Assembly: GCA_940337035.1 (NCBI GenBank)
Contig: CALNHX010003532.1
Coordinates: 1-64,000, forward strand
Origin: Agriotes lineatus
Lineage: Eukaryota; Arthropoda; Insecta; Coleoptera; Elateridae
DNA length: 64,000 nt
Reading direction: 5' to 3'
Made by a program: the position numbers and the translations under genes. Below the pieces are notes generated by a model. That model worked only from the letters and a program-made list of their open reading frames with translations. It was not told where the DNA came from and did not search any database. Shown here one piece after another: positions 40,951-53,768 of this stretch (the first letter of the stretch is position 1; each line of letters begins with the position of its first letter).

Positions 40951-41442
40951 TTCGGTTGACTTATAGACCTCGGGCCAGAGGCCCTCGGTCTGTAACACAT
41001 GTCAACCTCAGGGAAAAAACATATTCATATCTCCCTTAATGCATAAATATCTATTATCTACTAGCAACATGATATTGTACATTTTCATCATAGAAACAAA
41101 ATATGAAAAGCTTATAACTCCCAAGGGACTTGTCAAATTATTTCTCCCTCAAACTCATGGTAACAATGCAACTACAATTAACTTCTTAGCAACCATACAA
41201 TGAGGCGATCCTTGATGTGACTTACATATTTTAATTTTAAATGTCATTATGACATTTTGAAATTTCATACTGATTGTACGAATATGCTAGTAGATAAAAT
41301 ATTGTATGCACCACGGGAGATATTCATGTTCTTTACCTTCGGTTGACTTATAGACCTCGGGCCAGAGGCCCTCGGTCTGTAACACATGTCAACCTCAGGG
41401 AAAAAACATATTCATATCTCCCTTAATGCATAAATATCTATT
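40951..41442 (+). repeat. Exact 105-bp direct repeats flanking 282 bp
   Basis: 40,951-41,055 and 41,338-41,442 appear identical by eye (start TTCGGTTGACTTATAGACC, end AATATCTATT). Each contains CCTCGGGCC AGA GGCCCTCGG, related to the hairpin near 15,340. The 282-bp spacer has an inverted pair (TCTACTAGCA / TGCTAGTAGA). It could be a short non-autonomous element with terminal direct repeats or a recent tandem duplication. Confidence 0.8.
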
Positions 41443-43248
41443 GTTGCATATAGCTTGTTATGTGGCTATTTCTTACCGTTCTTATGAGTCCATCTTTTGC
41501 TTCACCCCGAATCAATGAGACTCACCGATGGATACTCTGTTCCGCCTACCTGGAATGTTTTTCCTTTGCCTTTTTATGTTTCATATTCTTCATTGGCATT
41601 TGAAACAGCACACTTGTTAGGCGGATGGTTGGGTGATCTAGAATCTGTACAAAATTCAATTCGGCTGTTAATATGCATTGCCGGTATGAAACGTTCCTGT
41701 GATTTGCTCGAAGTTTATTTACAAATTAACGTCCAGTTAACCTTAGGAAATAGATTAATAACAAATTTGATAGTAATTATACTGAATTGCAGTTCTTTAA
41801 AAGCCTTAATTGAAACAGTACATTACAGACCAAGGGAGAGAAAAACATTATTATTTACCAAGGTGTAAGTTTGAGACACAATGAAGAAGCCTGAGGGCTA
41901 CAAACACACCGTGGGAAAATGGCGCTTTCCCCTGTCGTGTATATACTATTTTTTCATGACCGGTAGTAGAAGTATAAGAAACAAGTATTTTCATAAACAA
42001 AGCATTGCCATAAATCGAAATTATACTACAATGCTTAGTAGACTTTGAATTGTGTTTATGTTACGAATATCGCAACAACAGACATTTCTTGTATTGTTTT
42101 TATATGTTCTTATATTGTTTACAATGAAAACTACCTAGAGAGATAATGTTAATAGTATCTCTCTAGAGAGATTTTTTAAATTTCTGTAACAATTTTTATA
42201 ACATAGAAAATGATTTCTACTTCCGGTCGTGCAAAAAAACATTTATTCTGAATGCCCTAAGACAAACTGAAAATATATAACTGCATTTAAAAATAAGTTG
42301 AAGTAGGTGAACGTAGAACATAGATATTTGATAATTTGACGTATTTAACATATGTGTTTATATAATATATTTACGCTTTAATTTCTTTGCAGTTGTAAAA
42401 GGCTTAAATGCGTTTATAATGTTTGCTAGTTGGATTTTGTCTGAGACTACAAGCTTTGTGTCCCATAGAATTGTATTAACTTTATTTAAAAACTTTATAT
42501 AACCGTAGCTGATAAATCTATGGTAGTCATTGGTGACAAATGTTTTTCCTTGGGAAGAAAACGATTCTTTATTTCTAAAAAGTTCTAGGTTTTCTGAATT
42601 TTGTTTCTGTTCTTTCATTGCGATTTGCTATTTTACATAATCTATATCTCAACTTTAAAAGCATATTATCCCAATAATTTGGCAATATAAAGATTTACTC
42701 AGTGTTTTTGCGTTCGTTATTTACAGGTAGTTTTATAATCAATCAACTAATACTAGTGTCCTGTTATTTTTCCTCTTTTCGCTAAAGCTGCAAACTGTTC
42801 TAATGAACGCTTTGGTCGAAACTGCTCAATAAGTGTTAATATAATCTCGTAAGCCCGCATACTCATCTCGGGCAGCCCTCTTCATATGTTTGACACTGCT
42901 TGCTTTGATTTTACTAAGCATCAGGCTCCACAAGTCATTTAAAGCAAATGACAAGGACGAAATAATGAATCGCTTTATGCGAAATATTAATTAGTTTTTT
43001 GGCAAGGCCAATGAAGTCCACGTTTTCAAAGCGCCGTTTGTCAAAAACCATTGTAACAAAGCTTTTTCATTTTTGCGTCTGACACAGATGATTAACGACG
43101 CGTCATTTACGGAACCTCGTCCGAAAACCTGCGACAACAGGTCTGTAGCAAAATTATTTGCGCAGGGGGCGCGCTTTTACAGTTATTAGGGAGCGTCGTA
43201 CTTAATAAAATTGTTTATATTAATATCTTTTGTGAATAAAATACATAT
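41443..43248. other. No gene recognised
   Basis: A 123-codon frame at 41,497-41,868 has no motif and no convincing start. A small perfect palindrome CTCTCTAGAGAG lies near 42,161. Confidence 0.4.
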
Positions 43249-43315
43249 AGACAGACAGACAGAGAGACAGACCGACAGACAGACAGACGGACAGACGAAC
43301 AGACAAACAAACAGA
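43249..43315 (+). repeat. CAGA/ACAG tetranucleotide microsatellite
   Basis: About 65 bp of degenerate ACAG repeats drifting to ACGG and ACAA. The downstream flank (GCGCCATCTAGGGACTCTGC, then AGGCGAAGGAAGTAAC) looks like the conserved tail of a dispersed repeat. Confidence 0.8.
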
Positions 43316-43600
43316 ATAGAGAAAACCTGCTTTGCGCCATCTAGGGACTCTGCAACGTGCATATCTGAAGAAACCCCGGAAGGTAACTTTTTCACGATTA
43401 CAATAGTTCCTTCATCTTTTAGGCGAAGGAAGTAACTACGAGAATGGATAATATTTGGTGCACCATTGATAAACATAGCGAACAAGTATAATTATTAAGA
43501 AGAGAAAATTTTGATTCACATAAGTATATATACCGGGTGACAATATTTCCACCAATCAAAGCTTTCTATGACAAACAATAGAATTTGAGGAAAATATTTT

Positions 43601-43742
43601 TTCACAAATCGTTAAAAATCCCTAACCCACAAATATTTAACAATTGCTAAATATGTATTTCGACAACTAAGTCAGTTTCATTAGCATTGTCGTTAAATAT
43701 CGTTAAATATTGGTGTAGTTAGGGGTTTTTCACGATTTGTGA
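43601..43742. repeat. Inverted repeat pair, probable decayed MITE
   Basis: CACAAATCGTTAAAAATCCC (43,603 on) is matched in reverse complement by the 41-bp right arm (43,702-43,742) with a few mismatches; about 60 bp of loop lies between. Confidence 0.6.
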
Positions 43743-46617
43743 TCAGTTTCAAACCACAGGCTGCAGCAGTGTTTTATTAATACATTTTTTGTTTAGAAAA
43801 ATGAGAATATGGCAAAACTATCGTATGTAATTTGAGCTGTAGATTTCGAAAAACATCAAATATATAGAGTGATCTATTTAAAAAATTGGAGTTAATGGCA
43901 CTTCTGGTGAAACCGGTGAAGTTGATCATTTTAAATCTATCAGTCAATCTGAAACTATGTCTAATATCTCCGTATCAAATGTAACCTATTTAACACGGCG
44001 TTTTACCTAGCCCTACACTCTAGTGTACTATTACCTTATAATGCCCTGGGTCGCTAGCTTATTCAGTCGGTGAGGTATGAGGCTCTATGAGCATCGTCAA
44101 TGCTGCTATTGTTTGAGGTCAGCTCGTTGTCACCTGGAATATTGTAATTACACATGCAAAAACTAAGAGTAAGAAAAACCCAACAGTTTACATGAATACA
44201 TATAATCTGTAAGAAAACACAGACACAAGAAAGTGCATACAAACAAATACATAAAACGGTTGCGCGCTACACGTGGGAAAATGTCTTAACTAGATCCTTA
44301 AAGTTGAGTTATCCATGCAAAGCCAAAGCCTACGAGCGCGAATGTAATTCCGCACACAAATAAACCTAACGCAAAGTTGTCGATGCTTTAAAATGCGGCG
44401 ATCCTCTGGACGCCGAGTCAGCAAATGACGTGATGACTGCGTAATGGTTGCCGGTACTTCCCCGTTATCTGGGCCGCAAACACATAGCTCACGGTTCCGC
44501 AATTATTCATTAAAACAATTGCTAACAATGTTGTAATTGCTTTCTTATTTCGTAGTGCGGTTTCACGCAGGAACTAACCTTGTTTTAATCCTTCCACCAA
44601 AGAGCCGGGAACAGCGCGGAGTGCCTCCTTAAGGTCAAAATCGCAGTTTTGAGCGATGTCGAATTGGAACACTGCTCAATCACTTCCAAGTTGATGTTCT
44701 ATTCTGATAAACAGCACCTCGACTGGAAATTTAAATCCGCTGATTTGTAATTACTTTATTTTCTACGAACACGCGTATTATCATAATGCGCGACCGTGTA
44801 ACACCTTGCCACTTCTTATACTACGTGCTACTTGATTAAGACATAATGATACATGCTGTTAAGCTTTATTTCTAATAGTGTATATAAGAAAAAAGTATGA
44901 GATATATAAATACAGGTGGCACAAATCGGCTCGTTTTGCCTATAAATTTAAATTTATACATTTCACATGGACAAGGATGACCTTGTGTCTATTACATATG
45001 AACGTGCAATGCAGGAAAGACCTCCTATTTAAATTCTTGAACAATAATAAGCAAAAATACTGTCACGAAAGTAGGTATTAATGATTCCAATAATACAACA
45101 ATCATTGTGCACAACAACATCACTTGAATGAAAGTTTTAGGGGTTTAAACACATTTTGTATAAAGTCATTACAAAATATGTTTAGAACAGACAGCTACGT
45201 AAGCTGAGATAAAAGGACAGATATGTAACAAACATGCGAAATAGGTAAATTTGTATTGCGTCAGTTGGCAAAAGGTTACGTTAAAGTAATTTTGGACAGC
45301 TACATCAAAGAGTGTGAGTTCCGTAAGTGCAACGATACGCTTTTAAGCTGTGGTAATGTTCCGAAGGTCTAAACAACCATTCAAGCACAGTTTGTTGAAG
45401 TCTCCGAGACAGTTCCGAGAGAAATGCAAGCCAGACGAAATGTCCGACAGCTCCGTTTTGGTAGCAGGTTGAATTTAGGGCATGGATATATGGATAAGCA
45501 GTTGGTGCCACTTTTTGCCGAAGTCCATTTGGTGTTCTACAAACATTATGAGAATTGATATACAAGAATTCTAGCAGAACCTGCAAGTACCTTTTGAGGG
45601 CAATATTGGAAACAATTTGTGTGTAACTGGGTCAGTTTGACAAACTGAGAATTTTCCAATTGATGAAAACTAGGTAAAGGAAGCGGGATTTTGGCAAGCA
45701 TATCCGTGGGGCCATTTTTTGAAGAACTAATGCATGGCTGGAACTCCTGCAGTTGGTATTTTTAGAAAATTCAGCCCATGGAAAAGCTTAAAAATTGAAC
45801 CAAGTCAGCATAGCTAACATACGCTAGCTGAAAAGCATTAAAATTTAACGTTCTAGATGTGCAATTAGCGCTAAATTAATTAATTTGTTATTTCCACGCC
45901 ATTTTGTATTGGTTTGTTGTCACCTAGATTTTTGTATTAATTTTACCAGTTTCTGTATGCGTGACTTTGCTATAGTTTTTTGTTTATAATGAACTTTTTG
46001 CAGCATGACACATTTTCGGCCAATCAGTAACAGTAGGTAGTAAGAACAAAAGACGAAAGTTTTAGGGCGTCTCTATCTTTGGCTATAAATAGGTCTGGAA
46101 GAGATTTTAAGGGGATTATGCTTCTAAAATCTAATGCGTTGAATTATCGATTTAAAGGAGAAATGCTATCACCACTAAGCACTTATGTCAAGTTCTATGT
46201 AAACTTATGAATATCTTAAGTGCATTAAAAGTGAGCCAACAGACCATTTTCTTTTTATAAATTGTTTTTATATTCCGGTGAAGAGTTTACTCTGTGTTTG
46301 TAAAAGGCTCAACCATTTCAGCGATTATAAGCTGCTTCGACTAGCTGAAACCCTGTTGACGATTTTGCTGCCCAGAAAGAGGTCGCAACTCACAATAGAG
46401 TCCCTGTATATAAAGAGTTGAGACATTTAGGCGACTCGCTTTGGATCCACAAACAATGAAGTACCTGATTTTTGTTGAATTTAAATTTTATGTAGATCAT
46501 GCATACCTATGGACAACAATTTTACAAACATTACAAATTAGAATCATATTTTGTGACAGTTGTGACAAATACTTACCAAATATTTTTAATTTGTTAAAAC
46601 ATAAAAAATGTTGAGCA
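43743..46617. other. No gene recognised
   Basis: AT-rich, ORFs of 93 codons or fewer without motifs. Confidence 0.4.
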
Positions 46618-46863
46618 ATGGCTTGTTGTTCAGCGATTAATTGTAAAAATTGAACATTTCTGGGATATTCTTTGCATCGTTTTTTAAGAAATGAGAAAAT
46701 AAAGCGTGTCCGGGTAAATAACAGAAAAATTAAGGATTTTAAGACAACAAGCCGTTTATATAATGAACATTTTGTGGATGATCAGTGGTTGATTAAACAT
46801 GGAGAAACAATAGGGAAATATAATGCTATTCCAACATTATTCAATTTTTGGCAAGCAGATTAA
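46618..46863 (+). pseudogene. THAP-domain fragment, degenerate
   Basis: From the ATG at 46,618 the frame reads MACCSAINCKN, an in-frame stop, then GYSLHRFLRNEK, SRLYNEHFVDDQW and a C-terminal AIPTLFNF. This is the layout of a THAP zinc finger (C2CH, with the closing AVPTLF-type box). The third Cys of the C-x2-H pair is replaced by Tyr (YNEH), and a stop lies after codon 11, so it cannot bind zinc as it stands. THAP domains occur in host transcription factors and in P-element transposases; no transposase follows. Confidence 0.6.
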
Positions 46864-47959
46864 AAAAATGTAAAAATTCTGAAATAAGGAAAACGAACTA
46901 ATCTATGGTGAAAGCATAAACCGCCAGATTATTCAGGCCAGTGTTAATCAGTAAAAAACACAATTTTCCTCTGGGGAAGTTAGATTATGTTACCTCAAAT
47001 TCTCTAACATTAGTTGTCGAACATTAAATTCGTATTCAAAGCAGATTTGCAGCTGCCACTAAACATCCTACCCAACACCTAAGCAGAGGTTTTTCATAAC
47101 ACAGGATTTCAATATCTATTTATTTCTAGCCGCAGTTCATATGTCCTCAGTCATACTTTTTACCATAACCTGAAAACAAACTAGGACTAAGAAAGTAACT
47201 AAATTTAGCCGGCAAAGTTATCAAATTTTAATAATTCTACATAAATATTATTTTTCTTGCAAGTTGCTTCAGATTTCTAAATGAATTAATTCTGTAATTT
47301 GACATGTTAGTTAACATCATTTTGTCTTACTTCCTTTAAATACAAAAATTAAATATATTATTGCTAAATCATGTGATCCTTGATTTGTGGATCCAATGGC
47401 CCATTTCTTTATGTATAGAATCTCTAGTCACAACACATCCCGACATCTTGGAATAAAGCACGTCGACGAGAGCGAATCATCAATAGCGGCGATTTTCCAG
47501 GAGCATATCATAAAAGTGGAAATAAATGTTTGTTGCAAAGGTATATAATTTGGTTCCTTTGCGATTCAAAAATTTTGCTAATAACATAAAGATTCTTTCT
47601 TTGACCTAAAAAAAGTCCGTTTAACTCACGATTGAAATTTTAAATTCTTGTTTTTGTCAAGCAATAATTTTTATAATATTTTCTTGAATCCTGAGATAAA
47701 ATTTTGATATAGAGTTTTATGGTAGTGCATTAAATGTTGATTTAAAGATAGGAATTTCTTATCGATATCTAATTACATTGTTATTCATACAAGTAACTAA
47801 ATTGAACACCTCTGGATTAAGAGGATTAAGGATTAAGGTGGATCATAAAAATATTGGCTTGCCGGTAGCGTACAGACCGCCGGCGCCGTCTAGGCATTAT
47901 GCTGTATTTTTAAATGTTTTTGAAGCAGCGGTTGCTGTACTAATGTGTTGAAATTTTTT
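46864..47959. other. No gene recognised
   Basis: AT-rich. Nothing recognised apart from a short GC-rich patch near 47,870. Confidence 0.4.
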
Positions 47960-49050
47960 CCTTTATAGATTTCGATATTGACTTTTTTCAATCCGAAAAA
48001 CTAAACGTTACTCAGGCAGACACTGTTTTTGAGGGTTTAGGATTAACACAGATAGTACAGTAATATACTACAATTACTGATTATTCATCTACAATAATTT
48101 ATTATATTTTAACCAAATATCTAATACGTCATATCAACCAATGTTTTAAACGTATCTGAAATTAGTGATCATGATTTAGTCTCATGTTGTTTAACTCTCA
48201 AAAAACGTGATTATTATAACCATATAATGAAAACTTTTCGCAACTTCAAAGATTCTAATTACATACAATTTAAGAATCGTTTACTGTTTCTACCGCGGAA
48301 CATTTTATATCAACTGCCAGATATTGATAGTAAAATAGACTTTCTAACCAGGAATATTGTGAGACATTCATGCACACTTGATGGTTACCAAAAAAACATA
48401 CATCGTGGATGGCCACTAATCTCAGAAAAATGATAGACACTAAAAATAAAGTGTTAGATTTGTAAAATAGGAGTAGGTCTTCAGTTGATTGGAGACGTAT
48501 GAAAGGTTGAGAAATGCTATAAATGCTGCAATGAAAAATATTTGGAACGAGCGAAACAAATTAAATATTAGATCTCCTAGGAAATCATTGAATTTACGGA
48601 GAAAATTAGTAATGCAGAAACAACTAACAATTTTTTATTGAATCAGCGCCAAAAGTCGTCCCTAATCAGTCGCTTATAACTTACTATAGGAATAGTATAA
48701 TGCGTTTTGTTACAATTTAACTTTATTCAGATTGTTGAAGAAAATGATTTTAAAACTATTATGCAAATAGAAAGCAATGCCTCAAGTGGTGATGGTATAA
48801 ACATACATACGATTCGTCTCTGTAATCCATTCTTTCTATAATATTTAACACATATCATAAATTACTGCCTAGCTAACAATATCTATCTCTCGTTTTGGAA
48901 AATGGCACGCTCATACCAATAATCTCTGAAATTACAGTAGAAAAAATATTTGACCAATTAGTAGTTTACGAACAGTATCCAAAATGCTTGAAAAGATTAT
49001 GGCTGCTCAATTTCAGGTACATTTATTCAAATTTTACATTATTCTTGAAA
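47960..49050 (+). pseudogene. Decayed non-LTR retrotransposon relic
   Basis: Broken frames read as an endonuclease C-terminus (ISDHDLVSCCLTL near 48,163), the endonuclease-RT linker (YIQFKNRLLFLPRNI, LTRNIVRHSCTLDG), and near 48,975 an RT stretch with SKMLEKIMAAQFQVHLF. Stops and frame changes are frequent, and parts of the RT are missing. It has a sense opposite to the nested element at 50.5-60.8 kb. Confidence 0.6.
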
Positions 49051-50449
49051 TAGAATCCGGATTTACATTTTAAATATAGCTGTAATACTGCTCTTCTGAA
49101 CATAAAAGACGACACTCTGAAGGCGTCGAATTGTAGTAAACTCAATGTATAGTTTCGTTGGACCTTTCAAAAGGTCAGGGGTCAGGGCATAGGCCGATCT
49201 TGTTCTGTATCTATATATCAGAAATACATACAGCCGTACTGCTAGACTAATAATACTCAATGATATTTGTCATTTGGTACATCCGAAATTAGTCTGTCAC
49301 TGCTTTAAATTATGATATAGCAAATACATACTATAAATGATTTTTTACAATACTCACACTCTGGTGTTTGGAAGCGCAATTAAACCAACGAGTCGCATTT
49401 TGAAATTTATAAAGAACACAATGCAGACAATTGTTGCTTATACTTATGCTACGATCTAGTCATGCCTTAACTTAAGTCTGTAGGTGAATGTCAGATTGCA
49501 ATTTGTTTATGAACACATGTGTCACTGTGACAGGTAAAAGTCTACACTGCATTAAGTGTAATTGTATCAAGCAAAAGAAAAATAATATGGCAGGTTACAT
49601 ACAGCCGACGACGTGAATTAGCCTACGAATTAATTCTGATGCCGAGAAGCAAAAATGGACTCTTAAGCCATATTTGGGTGATATTTATCGCATCTCACTC
49701 TCACGCCAGCAAGATACCATTTAACGTGTTAGACCTGGAATCTGGCACCATTGGAAAATGGTGATTACGTCACTGTTTCGTAGCTACTGTGATAACAACC
49801 AGTGCTTTTCAAATATGAATAATTAAATCACATAAGAATGCAAGAACGTCCTTGCTGCACTGACATTCATTTTCAATGTCAAATATTGCACCAAATTTGC
49901 TATCGGCGCTGCGCTGATTTATCCTTGAAACTGCTATATATTCCGATTCTGCAACAACAGCGTTTTCCCTCGTAATTCCTATTAAAGTTTGGAGCATATT
50001 TCGGAGCGCCTTCAGCAGCTGCCAGCTGTTTGGTACATTATGCAACGAGTGAGTGTGTTGACACGTAACTCATGTTATATTGACGTATTTCTTGGATATT
50101 GTTTTACTTGTTTTATAAAATGGTTCCTTTTTTCTAATGACACATATCCTGTAACGGCTGGGAGGCTACATCTCCTGAGACCCTATAAAGATTAGGCACC
50201 ACTGATGAGATGTAATATGGAATTTTAAATAACTATGTTTAGTTCACAGGTTATCAAAAGCTATGTTAGCGCTGTTAAAAGACAACCATCTATTTGAAAG
50301 CTATGATGTCAGCAAATTTACCACATAGTGAAATTTTGAAGTAGTAGCAACATATCCTAATTATCCTAAATCGAATGGATATATTAATAATAATAATAAT
50401 AATATATCTTTATTGCCCAACAGGAAACCCTATTTACAGGACAAATAAG
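49051..50449. other. No gene recognised
   Basis: AT-rich, motif-free. A TAA/AAT microsatellite lies at 50,382-50,403. Confidence 0.4.
50382..50403 (+). repeat. AAT trinucleotide microsatellite
   Basis: About seven tandem AAT units. Confidence 0.9.
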
Positions 50450-50472
50450 GAAAATATAACTATAATTAATCA

Positions 50473-51000
50473 TTACTTAAAGCGCTTAAATGCCACACTT
50501 TGTATATGGTTCAGGCCAGAAACATGTATATCACATGCCGAACCAATATGATTACAGTTACAACACATCGTATAAATCGGTGTTTTTATTATTATATTCG
50601 TATTGGGAGTGGAACAATAAAAAAGTGTATGGTGTCTAGATTGGACCCTAGGAACTTGAAAGTTTATTGCCTCCAGCAATAATAGGCAATCAATTCCATT
50701 ATGCAATACTTTGTACAAAAACACTACTGAAGCAGTTTTCCATCTGGTATCAAGACTATGAAAATTAAAGTTGTTTAACAAATACTTCTGAGCAATTCCT
50801 TGGGGCGGATAATGTCCAATCTCTTTAAAGAAAAAGGACTTTAAAAACCTTCTCTTTACTCGTTCTAAATGGTGCTCAGGAACTGCGTAAATGAGATACC
50901 AGATTAGCGAACCATACTCGATCTTTGACCGAACATAAGAACAATAAACTGCTCAAGTACAGGTCTAAAGAGTAGCTTCAGCACTGCGAAAACATTAAGT
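50473..51000 (-). pseudogene. Non-LTR RT C-terminal domain
   Basis: Frames on the minus strand read WYLIYAVPEHHLERVKRRFLKSF-type sequence and then LNNFNFHSLDTRWKTASVVFLYKVLHNGIDC, typical of the region following the RT thumb in Jockey-like elements. Separated from the rest of the RT by the insert at 51.0-51.3 kb. Confidence 0.6.
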
Positions 51001-51009
51001 ATTATAGTG

Positions 51010-51295
51010 CACCCAGAATGTGTAGTTCAAAAAGTGACCATCGAACTTCTGTAGATGGCGCCAAGTGGACAAGCCGCCACTGTGCTACAATGCTTGGAAA
51101 TTTTGCAAAGTGGAAAATCGGCACCTTTCGCCAAAACCAAATAGCGCATGAAGGTGCTCGGGACCTTAGCAACAACTTTGCCCACTTTCAAAATTTCGAT
51201 ATTTATAGCCGTTCGAAAGTTACAGGCGATCCAGACAGACAGACAAACGAACGGACGGACGGACGGACAAAACGTTCGCATAAGTACGCTGAAGC
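51010..51295 (+). mobile_element. Insert with GACA/GGAC microsatellite tail inside the RT
   Basis: It interrupts the minus-strand RT between NINALKLLISSFS and the C-terminal part. It contains GATGGCGCCAAGTGGACAAG, ATAGCCGTTCGAAAGTTACA and then CAGACAGACAGACAAACGAACGGACGG. CAGA-rich segments at 12.17 and 43.25 kb have a similar layout. Probably a SINE-like or other non-autonomous repeat. Confidence 0.55.
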
Positions 51296-51299
51296 TACT

Positions 51300-52478
51300 A
51301 ATAAGGAGTTTTAAAGCATTGATATTAGTACATTTTTTACAATTACGTATAACAAATCCCAGCATTTTTAATGCTGAGGCAGCTATATTGTCAATATGAC
51401 CGATAAAATTGAGACTGGTATCAAAAGATATACCCAAGTCTGTGATGCACTGAGGCCGGAGAAGAGAAGTGTTAATGGTATAGTTGAATATTATTGGTTC
51501 ATTTTTCTTAGTATATGTCATAACTTTACATTTAGAACCATTTAGATGGAGTTTGTTTGATATACACCAGTGTTCGACTATGTTTAATTGTTCTTGTAAG
51601 TCTAAACAGTCCTCAATACTACTAATCCTCATGGAGGATTTTTAGGTTATCGGCAAAGAATAACTTTTGGCTGGAAATTTGAAGAGCAAGCTTATTGATA
51701 TATAAAAGAAAGAGCAATGGCCTAGATTAGAATCTTGGGGCACTCCAGACGTAGCCAAAAATACATTTGAGTCGCACCCATTGTAGGAGACATATAACTG
51801 AAGTGAAGTATGCTAAATTGGATACAGTTGACTTTTTTTCCATAAAACCGTGCTGAGATTGGGATATGTGGCTTTTAACACATGAGTAGATACGATTATA
51901 CAAGATAATTTCAAAGATCTTTGCAAAATTACATAACAAAGCTATTGGACGATAATTTTCGATGTTGCTGGGGTAGCTACTTTTTAGAATAGGGCATATT
52001 TTGGCAATTTTTCACCTATCTGGAAATATATTCAATCTTAGAGATAAGTTAAAAATGATTTGTAGAGGAAAAGCAAGGGTCTGCGCACAGTCTTTAACAA
52101 ATAATGAAGGTACTCGTATTTTGTCTGGTTCTGATGTCAGCTTATTGCTAAGTTTTTTTATAGCGGCGATGACTTCCTGGCAAGAGACGGAACTTATATT
52201 TATGCATTCGCCTACATCAACAAAATCAGGAGAATAAGGAACATCATTCGAATGTGGTAAGAACACATCGCTAAAAAACTGACTAAACACATTTACAATA
52301 TCTGAAGGAATGTGATATTCGAAATTGCCTCTTTGCATTTTACCTGGTATTCTACTAACTTGTTTTTTCGATTGGATATATGACCAAAATTGATGAGCAT
52401 ATGATGCAATAGATTGTTGCACTTTTAGTAAATAGTTACTATAGGCTACCTTAATTTGATCTTTTACAATGCACCTAA
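51300..52478 (-). pseudogene. Non-LTR reverse transcriptase, fragmentary
   Basis: Minus-strand frames give FWSYIQSKKQVSRIPGKM and SCQEVIAAIKKLSNKL (52,422-52,012), a fingers-palm piece with FAKIFEIILYNRI and ISQSQHGFMEKKSTVSNL (51,939-51,727), and a thumb piece with LNIVEHWCISNKLHLNGSKC and LGISFDTSLNFIGHI (51,632-51,400). The part around the catalytic YADD box is not intact. Non-functional. Confidence 0.7.
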
Positions 52479-52666
52479 GGGCCGGTTGTAGAAAGCAATG
52501 TTAAGTCTGGTGTTAGCTAACGCGACGTCAAAGTGAACAAAAACAAATCAAATCTCAAATGCTTATGGTAACTAATACATTAGTAAACAAAATTTGATGT
52601 GATTTTGTTCACTTTGACGCGACGTTAGCTAACACCAGACTTAACATTGGTTTCTGCAACCGGCCC
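52479..52666. mobile_element. 188-bp hairpin MITE with about 60-bp arms
   Basis: GGGCCGGTTG ... AATGTTAAGTCTGGTGTTAGC on the left is repeated in reverse complement at the right (GCTAACACCAGACTTAACATT ... CAACCGGCCC). It is inserted between the linker and RT of the minus-strand non-LTR element. Flanks read CTAA/CTAG, so a 3-bp target duplication is possible but imperfect. Confidence 0.8.
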
Positions 52667-53160
52667 TAGGTCTTTTAAATTCTCTCAAATGATATTCTAA
52701 GTTCGTCAGTTTGTACTTGCGACGGTGTTTGGACTTAAGCACAATATTATTTATAATCTCTACACTATGCCAAAAGGGATACTTATTGTAGGATTTTTTC
52801 TTATATAAAGGAACATGTTGCTCGAAGATGCTATACATTTTATCATAAAATCTATGTGTGGCATCAGTTACATTAGTAAAAACATTTAAAAATGACCAGT
52901 CTGTATATGTCAAAGTAGCATAGAGAGGCTGGATGATGTACATCCTCCGGCAACAGTGGGGCATTATCGCGTTCAACTTCACATACAACATTTGCCAGTA
53001 CTAAATCTAGAAGTCTTGCACTTGCGTTTGTAATATTGTTATATTGAGACAAATTCATAAATGTACGGTAATTATTAAGCAATTTGGTTTTGTTATCTGT
53101 GTTAATTAAGTGGCTATTATATAATGGTAATTATAATAATAATATTCCTGTTATAAATAT
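52667..53160 (-). pseudogene. Non-LTR endonuclease C-terminus and linker
   Basis: Minus-strand frames read ITNASARLLDLVLANVV and LLPEDVHHPAS (the LDL...HHP end of the APE endonuclease) and then DWSFLNVFTNVTDATHRFYDKM and KYPFWHSVEIINNIV, the usual endonuclease-RT linker. The other half of the endonuclease lies beyond the Gypsy insertion. Confidence 0.7.
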
Positions 53161-53613
53161 TGTAACGAACTTAGACCGATGCAGAAGCGTGAATATTCGA
53201 GAAGCAACCTTACAGCCAGCTGCAGACGGGTGACGTCAGCGACCTTGCTGACTAATACGGCGATGCGGCATGCCTTTGTCGGGAGCTTCGAGTAAGGTCT
53301 GGACGTTTCTAGAATGACTCATTTGTGGGATATAGATACTCGCGAGCGGGAATAGCGGTCAGTTCTCATCAGACTATAAATCGCGCGTGATACAAACGAA
53401 CCGTAGTAAAATAAACAACAGATAAATATCCAGATAAATCCTTAATGTTTAAGTTGTGAATAAATAAATAATTATTGTATCGTTGTTAGGAATAGTTCGT
53501 AGTTTAAGTAATTCGTATGTTTGTAAATAATAATAATTAATAGTTGTAAATAAATGTTTAATACAAGAAGCAGTAAATAATTTTTAAATAGCCCGAACGT
53601 TAAAAACGTAACA
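53161..53613 (+). repeat. 5' LTR
   Basis: 453 bp, TGTAACGAAC to CGTAACA. A TATAAAT (about 53,376) and several AATAAA motifs could serve as promoter and poly(A) signals. Confidence 0.92.
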
Positions 53614-53614
53614 G

Positions 53615-53631
53615 TGGCGTCAGGTGTCGGG
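53615..53631 (+). other. Putative primer binding site
   Basis: TGGCGTCAGGTGTCGGG starts 1 bp after the 5' LTR, the usual location and TGG start of a tRNA 3'-end complement. The primer tRNA was not identified. Confidence 0.6.
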
Positions 53632-53768
53632 TTATACCAGGGGCTATAAAAAATTATTGAACAAACATTAAATAAATAAATTGTTTAACAAGTGCCGATA
53701 AAACGACGGTCGGATAAATAAATTTAAGTGTATTGTGGATACCGGTAACAAGATCCCAGAGCGGAAAA

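Noticed and set aside
41497..41868. 123-codon plus-strand ORF
   Set aside because: No family resemblance, does not begin with ATG, and lies in AT-rich repeat surroundings.
43249..43435. ORFs through the CAGA microsatellite (TDRQTDRQ / CLSVCLSV)
   Set aside because: Products of a tetranucleotide repeat, not genes.
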